Of a DNA stretch of 64,000 bases, positions 42,991 to 50,437 are shown piece after piece. The notes beneath the pieces were generated by a model. It did not search any database. It saw only the letters and a program-made list of their open reading frames with translations, and was not told where the DNA came from. Numbering within the stretch: position 1 is the first letter of the stretch; the number at the start of each line of letters is the position of its first letter. A program made the position numbers and the translations under genes. Source of the DNA: Pedosphaera sp. (GTDB lineage Bacteria > Verrucomicrobiota > Verrucomicrobiia > Limisphaerales > Pedosphaeraceae); the NCBI GenBank assembly GCA_028293325.1, contig JAQGPA010000073.1, positions 1 to 64,000 on the forward strand, read 5' to 3'.

Positions 42991-43881
42991 CTAAACCCCG
43001 GATTTACGGCCCACAGCAGTCGTTTCCGGTTCGGTCAACGCCATTTGCCGGACCCGTTCCAGGATGACTTCGGCAATGTGTGGCTCATTGCCAATGCTCG
43101 GCGTGTACCAGACCAATTTGCTCTGACGCTCGGTTGGATTCCGCCAGGTGGGCTGGCCGCTTTTCAAACGCTCCTGCACCAATCGCTTGGGTTCGCCCAG
43201 CATTTCGGGGATGTCCTCGAACGAATGCAGGCCATCGCTGATAAAAAACGGCACCATGACAATGTGCCGCACGGAGGCCATTCGATAACAATCGCCGATG
43301 CGCGGCTCCTCTTCCATAAATACCGGATGCACTTCGGCATAAAGACCGCGTTGCCGGATGATTTCGACCTGGCGCTCGATGGCTTTGCGGGAATTCTCGT
43401 TGTTGCTGGTGCCATGACCGGCAATAAACAGCGCCGTATCCTTCGGCTTTGGCGCGCGCGGGAAGGGAAATTTTTCCACGATTTCCCGGGCGCGTGACAG
43501 GATCACTTCGGTCATGCTGTCGTGGGTGCCGACCGGGCCGCAATAATAAAGGGTCTGCTCACCGCGCTGTTGCACGCGGGGAAAATCGATCTGGTCGTTG
43601 CTGGTCAGCCCGAGTTCCCTGGGAATCACCTGCTCGGTGAAGTAGCCTTCGCTGATAAAGAGCGGGACGATGAAGACACGCGGCGCAAAAACCCCGCGCA
43701 GCACACCCGCAATACCCGGTTCCAGCTTCCAGAACGCCTCAATCACCTGGGCAAACATCCCCCGCCGACGCAATTCATCCCCATGTTGGTAGGTGGGCGC
43801 GCTGGAATCGGCGTTCAGCGTCGATCCATGGCCCACGAGCACCAGGGCGGCATCGGAAAAGTCATCCACATTCACGCGCAA
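42991..43881 (-). CDS. Two-domain CbiX/SirB-like chelatase
   Basis: 296 residues built of two tandem CbiX-type domains. Domain 1 (about 10-140) starts ALVLVGHGSTLN with H18; domain 2 (about 148-280) starts ALFIAGHGTSNN with H156. In domain 2 the second metal residue is present (FFISDGLHSFEDIP, H219), but in domain 1 the same place reads LFISEGYFTEQVIP with F81 in place of His. The family inserts Co2+ or Fe2+ into sirohydrochlorin for cobalamin or sirohaem. The start is TTG at 43881, with an in-frame GTG two codons later. It is 104 bp upstream of tyrA. No other cobalamin or sirohaem gene is in view, so the actual metal and pathway are unknown. Confidence 0.88.
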   Translation of the reverse strand: MRVNVDDFSDAALVLVGHGSTLNADSSAPTYQHGDELRRRGMFAQVIEAFWKLEPGIAGVLRGVFAPRVFIVPLFISEGYFTEQVIPRELGLTSNDQIDFPRVQQRGEQTLYYCGPVGTHDSMTEVILSRAREIVEKFPFPRAPKPKDTALFIAGHGTSNNENSRKAIERQVEIIRQRGLYAEVHPVFMEEEPRIGDCYRMASVRHIVMVPFFISDGLHSFEDIPEMLGEPKRLVQERLKSGQPTWRNPTERQSKLVWYTPSIGNEPHIAEVILERVRQMALTEPETTAVGRKSGV

Positions 43882-43998
43882 TGGTTAGCCTAACCTTGTC
43901 CAAACCGCAAGACGCCGCATTGCTGAAAATCGGATAATAAGCCTTTGACAGGCTCGAATCGGAATTAATAAAAAATAATCCATTACGATTGAAACTTT

Positions 43999-44027
43999 TT
44001 GACTTGGATTGCGTCTTGGTTAAGAAT
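43999..44027 (+). promoter_or_regulatory. Possible sigma-70-like promoter for cytochrome gene
   Basis: TTGACT and AAGAAT are separated by 17 bp and lie 30 bp upstream of the ATG at 44057. The -10 hexamer is imperfect. The flanking DNA is A/T-rich compared with the rest of the window. Confidence 0.35.
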
Positions 44028-44056
44028 AGCGATAAATCTAGGCCTACACTAAACCA

Positions 44057-44479
44057 ATGAAACCACTCACATTCAGCCTCGCAATCGTCTCCGCGCTCGC
44101 CCTGACCGCGCTCACCGCCGCGGCCCAGGATAAAACATTCGATGCCGGCAAACTGCCCCCAGCCGCCGATAAAAAAGGGGTTACGTTTGACACGGACATC
44201 AAACCGATTTTTGAGAAGTCCTGCGCCAAGTGCCACGGCGGCGAAAAGCCAAAATCCAGGCTGAGCCTCGAAACCCAGTCGGGTGCCGTCAAGGGCGGCA
44301 AAAACGGCCCGGACATCGTTCCCGGCAAGGCCGACAAAAGCCCGCTGGTTTATGCAGTCGCCCATGCTGGTGATGAAGATGACTTCATGCCGCCGCCCAA
44401 AAATAAGGCGAACATTGGCCCGTTGACAAAGGAACAGGTTGGTTTGATTCGCGCCTGGATTGACCAAGGGGCGAAATAA
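44057..44479 (+). CDS. Exported planctomycete-type cytochrome c
   Basis: 140 residues with a signal peptide (LTFSLAIVSALALTALTAAAQ). A single c-type haem site CAKCH (about residue 56-60) sits in FDTDIKPIFEKSCAKCHGGEKPKSRLSLETQ, the planctomycete-type cytochrome c signature. The DDFMPPPKNKANIGPLTKEQVGLIRAWIDQGAK end is the usual C-terminal part, including the M-P-P axial region. It is monohaem, soluble and likely periplasmic. It is a monocistronic unit with a promoter-like pair upstream and a strong terminator at 44504. Confidence 0.92.
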   Translation: MKPLTFSLAIVSALALTALTAAAQDKTFDAGKLPPAADKKGVTFDTDIKPIFEKSCAKCHGGEKPKSRLSLETQSGAVKGGKNGPDIVPGKADKSPLVYAVAHAGDEDDFMPPPKNKANIGPLTKEQVGLIRAWIDQGAK

Positions 44480-44503
44480 TCCACGGGAAATTTACTCTTT
44501 CAC

Positions 44504-44539
44504 ACCGCTTTCGACTGCAAGGTTGAAAGCGGTTTTTTT
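44504..44539 (+). terminator. Rho-independent terminator after the cytochrome gene
   Basis: ACCGCTTTC pairs perfectly with GAAAGCGGT over nine bases around a 12-base loop, followed by T7. It is 24 bp after the cytochrome stop and overlaps the stop codon region of the convergent gene at 44538. Confidence 0.9.
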
Positions 44540-45212
44540 ATGTTGCCATTGGCTCCAGACCCCGTGGTGGGCCGAGAATGACCGACGCAATTACCGCCTG
44601 CCGCGCGGTGCGGGGATTCTTAAACAACGAAATGACCTGCGCCACATCCGGCGAAAGCGGCGCGCGCTCAACGTAAGTGGGCTGAACCCGCTGCGTGGGG
44701 ACCTTGTCAATCTGAGCCGACATCGTTTTGTCGAGCTGACCGGCCCGGGCATAGGCCTGTCGTGATTCCCGCATGGGTGCCATATTGCGCGTGGCAAACG
44801 TGGTGACTGCCGGCACCGGAATGGGCGTGGGTCCCGGTTTTGGCGCACGCACCGCCTTGGATTTGACCAGCGAAGGCATAACCATTACCGGCCGGGTCTT
44901 TGGCCGGACGATCGGCGGGATCGGCGGCGGAGCCATCGGCTTGGCCGTGACAACTGCTGTTGGCCCTGGCTGGGGACGAGTCGATGAAACTATCGGTTTG
45001 TCCCCTTCCAGCAATCGCTTCAATTCCTCCTCCCAACTGGTGACCTTGACCGTCTTGGGCGGCAACGGCTGATTCTGACGCGTGGGAGGCCTGGCGGGAG
45101 ACCGTGCCCCGGCGCGATTCTCAGCGCCGTCATCACTTTCATCCGGCCCTGTTTGCAAGTTGGAGAAGGCCTTATAAATGGCCTTAACCAACATGATAAT
45201 CAGTTGCTCCAT
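44538..45212 (-). CDS. Proline-rich protein, third gene of the nfeD-floA operon
   Basis: 224 residues; the family is not recognised. A short hydrophobic-amphipathic N-terminus (MEQLIIMLVKAIYKAFSNL) could lie on the membrane. Residues 25-150 are Pro/Lys/Thr/Val-rich and probably disordered (APPPIPPIVRPKTRP, GPTPIPVPAV), with a short conserved-looking helix SWEEELKRLLEG. The C-terminal 30 residues, LSPDVAQVISLFKNPRTARQAVIASVILGPPRGLE, form an ordered motif that could be a docking peptide. It is 17 bp downstream of floA, whose gene follows nfeD, so all three form one operon. The location and layout suggest a partner of the FloA membrane microdomain scaffold. That is inference. Confidence 0.8.
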   Translation of the reverse strand: MEQLIIMLVKAIYKAFSNLQTGPDESDDGAENRAGARSPARPPTRQNQPLPPKTVKVTSWEEELKRLLEGDKPIVSSTRPQPGPTAVVTAKPMAPPPIPPIVRPKTRPVMVMPSLVKSKAVRAPKPGPTPIPVPAVTTFATRNMAPMRESRQAYARAGQLDKTMSAQIDKVPTQRVQPTYVERAPLSPDVAQVISLFKNPRTARQAVIASVILGPPRGLEPMAT

Positions 45213-45229
45213 ACCAATGAAACTTCGGT

Positions 45230-46291
45230 TTAAGTTCCGGCCGGCTTGTTTTGTGATGCGTTGCCACTGCCGGCGATACTATCGCGCATCCCCGTGTCCG
45301 CCTGGACATTCTTCATCTTATAATAATCCATCACGCCCAAATTCCCCTGGCGAAACGCTTCCGCCATCGCCAATGGCACCTGGGCTTCGGCTTCGACCAC
45401 GCGCGCGCGCATTTCCTGGACCCGGGCCAACATTTCCTGTTCCAACGCCACCGCCGCCGCACGCCTGACTTCTGCATGGGCCTGGGCGATTAACTTATTG
45501 GCTTCGGCTTGTTCGGCCTGCAATTTCGCGCCCACGTTTTCGCCGACATCTACATCGGCGATGTCAATCGAGAGAATTTCAAAAGCGGTATTGCTGTCCA
45601 GCGCCTTGTCCAAAACAGTTTTGGAAATACGGTCGGGATTTTCCAATACGTCTTTGTACGAATTGGAAGAGCCGATGGTGGTAACGATGCCTTCACCAAC
45701 GCGGGCAATGATGGTTTCCTCCGTCGCACCGCCGACGAAACGATCCAGGTTGGTGCGCACCGTCACGCGCGCCTTGGCCTTGATGACGATGCCATCCTTG
45801 GCCACGCCGTCAATGGTGGTCTTACCTGAGCTTGCTTCCGGGCAATCGATCACCTTGGGATTTACTGAAGTTTTCACGGCTTCAAGCACGGTCTTGCCCG
45901 TGCCCTTGGTGGCCAGATCAATGGCGCAGGCGCGGTCAAATTCCAGATGAATGCCGGCTTTGCGCGCAGCAATCAGCGCGGGAACCACCATGTCCACGTT
46001 GCCGCCCGCCATGTAATGCGTGGACAAATCGTCGATGGAAAGATTCATGCCGGATTTAACGGCGGTAATGCGGTTATCCACGATCAAACTTACGGGCACG
46101 CCGCGCAACCGCAGGGCGATGAGTTCTGAAAACTTCACCTTCGCGCCTGACGTCAGCGCGCGAATGTAAATCATGCCGAAATTGAGCATGAGAATGCCGA
46201 TGACCAGGGCGATCAACAGCAGCACTGCAAAGAGCACCCACTGCATGTTTTCCGTCAGGATACCGGCTAATAATGTCAGGTTTCGATTCAT
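45230..46291 (-). CDS. floA: Flotillin-like protein FloA (UPF0365)
   Basis: 353 residues. FloA (YqfA) forms membrane foci with the properties of functional microdomains. Family features: an N-terminal membrane hairpin ([35 protein letters not shown]), the SPFH-like core with [100 protein letters not shown] and a helix-rich tail [44 protein letters not shown]. It lies 26 bp after nfeD, the usual arrangement. The length is close to the family norm of about 330. Confidence 0.97.
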   Translation of the reverse strand: MNRNLTLLAGILTENMQWVLFAVLLLIALVIGILMLNFGMIYIRALTSGAKVKFSELIALRLRGVPVSLIVDNRITAVKSGMNLSIDDLSTHYMAGGNVDMVVPALIAARKAGIHLEFDRACAIDLATKGTGKTVLEAVKTSVNPKVIDCPEASSGKTTIDGVAKDGIVIKAKARVTVRTNLDRFVGGATEETIIARVGEGIVTTIGSSNSYKDVLENPDRISKTVLDKALDSNTAFEILSIDIADVDVGENVGAKLQAEQAEANKLIAQAHAEVRRAAAVALEQEMLARVQEMRARVVEAEAQVPLAMAEAFRQGNLGVMDYYKMKNVQADTGMRDSIAGSGNASQNKPAGT

Positions 46292-46317
46292 AGATTTTAG
46301 GTTCGCTTGATTTTATT

Positions 46318-46773
46318 TCAGACTGTTCGCACCACGATTCGCATCCCTTCCACGGCCACCACCTTGATGGGAGTGCCTTTCTCAATCAGTTGTCCTTCCG
46401 TAACCACATCCACCCGTTTGCCGTTGATGACGGCGGTTCCCGCCGGACGCAATTGCGTAAACGCAGTTCCTGTCTGGTGCAGCAACTCAGGCCGGTCAGT
46501 ACCGATTTCCACCACCACCCGCCGGGAGACAAAGAATTTTGCAATGTAACTGTCGGGAAAGTATTTCAACCAGAGACAAAAGCCAATAATCAAACCAAGC
46601 AATACCCCCATCAGGATCAAGTTGCCGGCCCGTGGGCCAAACTGGATATAGCCTTCAGTCACACCAGCCAGCAAGCAACAGCAGCCCACAATTCCGGCCA
46701 CCATCCCCGGCAGGATGGTTTCCGCCAGCATTAGCAGCGCCCCCACCGCCAGCAATGTGATGACCACTTCCAT
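46318..46773 (-). CDS. NfeD-like membrane protein, upstream of floA
   Basis: 151 residues of the short NfeD type that lacks the ClpP-like protease. Membrane helices are at EVVITLLAVGALLMLAETILPGMVAGIVGCCCLLAGV and NLILMGVLLGLIIGFCLWL. The C-terminal OB fold, about 85-151, has LLHQTGTAFTQLRPAGTAVINGKRVDVVTEGQLIEKGTPIKVVAVEGMRIVV, the standard NfeD1b region. NfeD proteins work with SPFH/flotillin scaffolds such as FloA, whose gene follows after 26 bp. A cluster of three cysteines (CCC) is in the membrane part. No signal peptidase site is seen. Confidence 0.93.
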   Translation of the reverse strand: MEVVITLLAVGALLMLAETILPGMVAGIVGCCCLLAGVTEGYIQFGPRAGNLILMGVLLGLIIGFCLWLKYFPDSYIAKFFVSRRVVVEIGTDRPELLHQTGTAFTQLRPAGTAVINGKRVDVVTEGQLIEKGTPIKVVAVEGMRIVVRTV

Positions 46774-46904
46774 GCGCTTAAGATAATGAGCGCGCGCCGG
46801 GGCGCAAGGGAAATGAAGTCAGGCGTCGGGAGCGGCCAACCATTGTGATACCAGCAACCGTTTGCACTGGGCGCATTCGTCCGCCGACGCTAGCCACCGC
46901 AGCT

Positions 46905-47756
46905 TTAAGGATGAGCCACGAAGCCCACTTGCTCCAGAATCTGTTGGCCGCGGGTTGACTGGACGAATTGAACGAAGTCGCGCGCTGCCGGTGCTTCCTT
47001 GGTCTTATTGGTATAAAAACGCAGCACACGAGTATACGGATATTTGCCCAGTTTCACAGAATCGAGCGTGGGAGCAACTCCGCCGATTGACACAGGTTTA
47101 ATGCCGGACGTTGCCGCAAGTTCTATGCTCGAATAACCGATGCCATTCGCATCCTGGGCCACACCTTGAACAATATCCTCGTACTTGGGGAACAGTTTTG
47201 GACCGGGACCATACGGTCTGTTTTCCATCGCCAATTCCTTAAAACCCAAATAGGTCCCCGAAATTGGATCACGAATGAACATATGAATGGGGGCATCGGG
47301 CCCGCCCACGTCCTTCCAGTTTTGCACTGCGCCGGTAAAAATGTCCCGCACCTGTTCCTGCGTCAGGTTTGCGACCGGGTTGCCCGGATTCACGACCACC
47401 GCCACACTGTAGGAACCGATGATATTATCCTTTAATTCCACATCGCGGGACTGGGCCAGTTGCAGTTCATCCTTGATCGCCATGCGGGAAGCGCCGGCGA
47501 TGTCACATTGGCCGGCGAGCAGATTCGCCAGGCCGTAACCGGTGGCTTTGGATTCGAGATCAAAATCGGCGGCCGGATGCTCCTTCTTGTATTCCGCAAT
47601 GAGTCGTGGCGCCAATTCCTCCCCGATCGTGTTGGAACCTTTGATGACAATTTTCCCATCGGTGGTGGCCGGTGAAGCCGGTTTGGACGCCGGACACCCC
47701 GCGAGCAGAACACTGAGCAAAAACAAGCCGCTATTTCGGAGAAATTTCGATTTCAT
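46905..47756 (-). CDS. pstS: Phosphate-binding lipoprotein PstS-like
   Basis: 283 residues. The signal ends in the lipobox LAGC near residue 20. It is a periplasmic phosphate-binding protein of the PstS family: IVIKGSNTIGEELAPRLIAEYKK (about 36-58), ATGYGLANLLAGQCDIAGASR, VNPGNPVANLTQEQVRDIFTGAVQNWKDVGG, and a C-terminal YTRVLRFYTNK. The length is shorter than E. coli PstS (346) and fits the short PstS or PhoX-type binding proteins. No pstC, pstA, pstB, phoU or pho box is visible, so the transport components are elsewhere or absent. Confidence 0.92.
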   Translation of the reverse strand: MKSKFLRNSGLFLLSVLLAGCPASKPASPATTDGKIVIKGSNTIGEELAPRLIAEYKKEHPAADFDLESKATGYGLANLLAGQCDIAGASRMAIKDELQLAQSRDVELKDNIIGSYSVAVVVNPGNPVANLTQEQVRDIFTGAVQNWKDVGGPDAPIHMFIRDPISGTYLGFKELAMENRPYGPGPKLFPKYEDIVQGVAQDANGIGYSSIELAATSGIKPVSIGGVAPTLDSVKLGKYPYTRVLRFYTNKTKEAPAARDFVQFVQSTRGQQILEQVGFVAHP

Positions 47757-47838
47757 GGCGCGTTGTTCGGTTTAGCAAAGGAAATGATTGAGGAGGAATT
47801 CTCATTTGCCGAGGCGAAAATATCAAGCTAAAAATGGG

Positions 47839-49662
47839 CTAAAATGGCCCTTCAACATCACCAACCAGGGGAACGAGAGGCTGGCGTTTGAGTTGCCGCA
47901 GGTCTTGTTGTTCACGCAGCAGCGTGAGTCGCCCGGCTTCGTCCACCTCCGGCTGGGCGGATTGCTGGGTTAGCGCGGCAATTTGACGATCAATGAATTG
48001 GTTTCGCAACCGCAGCACAATATCATTGAGTTGTTGCGTCGGATTGTGAATCGGGCGGTCCTCCGCGGTGGCTTCGGTGATGAGGCTGCGCATCGCCGCA
48101 GCTTCGCACTGGGTTAGAAAAGCCGCCACTCCCTGCCAGCTTCCGTCGGCAAACGTCGCCAACCGCTGTGACACAATGCGGCGCACGATTGCATGTTGAA
48201 CCCAATTCGGATCGAGATGGGCCTGGAGCCATTCCGCGGTCTCCTCGTGCATCAATATCACTTTGAGCAGCCAAAACTCGGGAGTGGACGGGCGCACCAA
48301 TGCCTCAGTGGGTTCGGCAATTTCCTCGGCCGGTTCGGCGGGTCCCGCATTTTTCAAGCGCGAGGCTTTGCGGAACTCGGCGCGCACCGCTTCGGAGGCA
48401 ACGCCCAGACGCAGCGCAGTCTTTTGCGCGTAGGTGTCCACGAGCACACCATTACCGGTCTTATGCACAGCCTGAGCCATATCTTGTAAAACTGCCAGGC
48501 GCCCTTTGTCCGAACCTAAATCGTTCTGCAGGCAGAGCCGGTTCAGATAGTAATCGAAGAATCCCTGGGCGTGCTCAATCAGTTCCCGAAAGGCCGGGCC
48601 GCCAGCTTCCTTGATGAAGCTGTCGGGATCGTGCGGCGCCGGAACCACCGCCACGCGAATAGCCAGACCGGATGCCAGCAAACTATCCAGCGAACGCACG
48701 GCCGCATTTTGACCGGCGTTATCGGAATCAAAGCAGAGCACGACTTCATCGACATAACGCTTCAAAATGCGCGCGTGATCCATGGTCAGCGCCGTGCCTT
48801 GCGGCGCCACTATATTTTGGACGCCGCCCATGTAGCAGGCGATGAGGTCAAGCTGGCCTTCACAGACAATGGCGGATTGGGCATCCAGGAGCGCGCGCTT
48901 GGATTTATCCAAACCAAAGAAGACTTTGCCTTTGGTAAAAATCGGCGTCTCGGGCGAGTTCACGTACTTCGCCGTTTTGGCGTCGCCGGCGAGCACACGT
49001 CCGCTGAAGCCAATCACCCTGCCCTGCTCGTCGCAAATCGGAAAAATCAACCGGCCACGGAAGCGATCGTAAAAATGATCACCGCCTTCCTTGCGCAGAA
49101 TCAGGCCCGCCTGCTCCATCATGGCCATTTCGTAGCCCTTGCTTTTGGCCCAGTTGACGGTGTCATCCCAAGCCTCGGGAGCGCAGCCGAGGCGGAAAAG
49201 TTTCACAGCTTCGTCGGAGACGCCGCGTTGGGCCAGATAATCGCGCGCGGGCTGGCCGGCGGCTTCATTCGCCAGGGCGTTTTGCCAGCGTTGGGTAATT
49301 TGCTCGTGGATCTGGAGCAGGTTGTCCTTCAAATGGCGGCTTTGCTGCTGGCCGGGCTGGTTGTCGAACTCCAGCGGGATTTTGGCGCGCTCGGCCAGAC
49401 GCCGTACCGCATCCATGAACTGAATGCTCTCGAATTCCTTGACGAAGGTGAAGACATCGCCGCCTTTGTGGCAGCCAAAGCAGTGGAAAATTTGCTTCTG
49501 GGGATTGACGTTAAAACTGGGGGACTTTTCCTTGTGGAACGGACAGAGGGCCACGAAGTTGGCGCCGGCGCGCTTCAACGGCACGTACGAGCCGATGACA
49601 TCGACGATGTCACTGGCGGAACGAATCTGTTCGAGCGTTGCGGGAGAGATCAAGCCAGCCAT
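47839..49662 (-). CDS. dnaG: DNA primase DnaG
   Basis: 607 residues from the ATG at 49662; a TTG at 49674 would add four. DnaG makes RNA primers for replication. The N-terminal CHC2 zinc ribbon runs from CPFHKEKSPSFNV to HCFGCHKGGDVFTF (cysteines, histidine near 40-65). The catalytic core holds YDRFRGRLIFPICDEQGRVIGFSGRVL and the TOPRIM motifs IVCEGQLDLIACYMGGV and LCFDSDNAGQNAAV. The C-terminal region (about 440-607) is the helicase-binding domain and carries low similarity, as is usual. rpsU or rpoD do not follow. It lies 56 bp downstream of cvpA. Confidence 0.96.
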   Translation of the reverse strand: MAGLISPATLEQIRSASDIVDVIGSYVPLKRAGANFVALCPFHKEKSPSFNVNPQKQIFHCFGCHKGGDVFTFVKEFESIQFMDAVRRLAERAKIPLEFDNQPGQQQSRHLKDNLLQIHEQITQRWQNALANEAAGQPARDYLAQRGVSDEAVKLFRLGCAPEAWDDTVNWAKSKGYEMAMMEQAGLILRKEGGDHFYDRFRGRLIFPICDEQGRVIGFSGRVLAGDAKTAKYVNSPETPIFTKGKVFFGLDKSKRALLDAQSAIVCEGQLDLIACYMGGVQNIVAPQGTALTMDHARILKRYVDEVVLCFDSDNAGQNAAVRSLDSLLASGLAIRVAVVPAPHDPDSFIKEAGGPAFRELIEHAQGFFDYYLNRLCLQNDLGSDKGRLAVLQDMAQAVHKTGNGVLVDTYAQKTALRLGVASEAVRAEFRKASRLKNAGPAEPAEEIAEPTEALVRPSTPEFWLLKVILMHEETAEWLQAHLDPNWVQHAIVRRIVSQRLATFADGSWQGVAAFLTQCEAAAMRSLITEATAEDRPIHNPTQQLNDIVLRLRNQFIDRQIAALTQQSAQPEVDEAGRLTLLREQQDLRQLKRQPLVPLVGDVEGPF

Positions 49663-49718
49663 GAGACGGAACAAACCGCTGTTTCAACACAAGGGTCTGT
49701 TCTAGCCTGCCGGATGGC

Positions 49719-50339
49719 TTAAGGCAAACTGTCTTTTGAACTGTCTTTTCGCTGGAGGGTCTTATACTCGGGCGCGGTCGGAGCACTGAGCAGAAATTCG
49801 GCGTGATCCTTGACGGCTTTGCCCACGAGCGACTCCCTAAACACGGCCGCCTGTATGCTGTAGAGTTGGGGGAAAAAATTGCTGCCGTAAAGGTCCTTCT
49901 GGTACTTGAGATCGTTGGTAATTTCCTGCGAGTTATAAGCGCGCGCGTTGAGCAACGCCATGGCCGCCAAAACGATGCAGGCAAAACGGATGCCGCCCGC
50001 CACCATGCCGAGGTAGAATTCGGCCCGGCCGAAAATACTGCTGCCCACCAGTTTGCCGCCCGCGCCCTTCTTGAGCAGCGCAAAAATCACCTTCACGACC
50101 ATCGCAATTCCAATGTACACGGCAATGTAACAAAACAGATGGCTGAAAGCCGAGGATTGGGCCAGCACGTCGCCAATGGGACGATAAAAGAAGGCTCCGA
50201 TTAAAATGATGGCCACCCATTGCAGGGAGATCATCATCTCCACCGACATGCCATGCTTACGCCCCCTGTTGGCGCCCAGCAAAATCATAATCAGCAGGAC
50301 AAAGTCGAACCAATTAATCTGAAATGTTTCCAGGTTCAT
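49719..50339 (-). CDS. CvpA family membrane protein
   Basis: 206 residues from the ATG at 50339. The hydrophobic half has four membrane helices: FDFVLLIMILLGANRGRKHGMSVEMMISLQWVAIILIGAFFYRP is the classical CvpA beginning, followed by LFCYIAVYIGIAMVVKVIF and GMVAGGIRFACIVLAAMALLNA. The soluble C-terminus is short and ends KDSSKDSLP. CvpA proteins are named for a role in colicin V production and are found next to purF or mutS2 in other bacteria; here the neighbour is dnaG. The molecular function is uncertain. Confidence 0.9.
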   Translation of the reverse strand: MNLETFQINWFDFVLLIMILLGANRGRKHGMSVEMMISLQWVAIILIGAFFYRPIGDVLAQSSAFSHLFCYIAVYIGIAMVVKVIFALLKKGAGGKLVGSSIFGRAEFYLGMVAGGIRFACIVLAAMALLNARAYNSQEITNDLKYQKDLYGSNFFPQLYSIQAAVFRESLVGKAVKDHAEFLLSAPTAPEYKTLQRKDSSKDSLP

Positions 50340-50437
50340 AATGCTCAATTTTTGGACACTCTTCGAGTGCCGCAGGTAATTGTAAGCAACTCGCTGGCCA
50401 ATTCGGAGGCCAGCGACGGAACCGGGGGAAAATGCGG

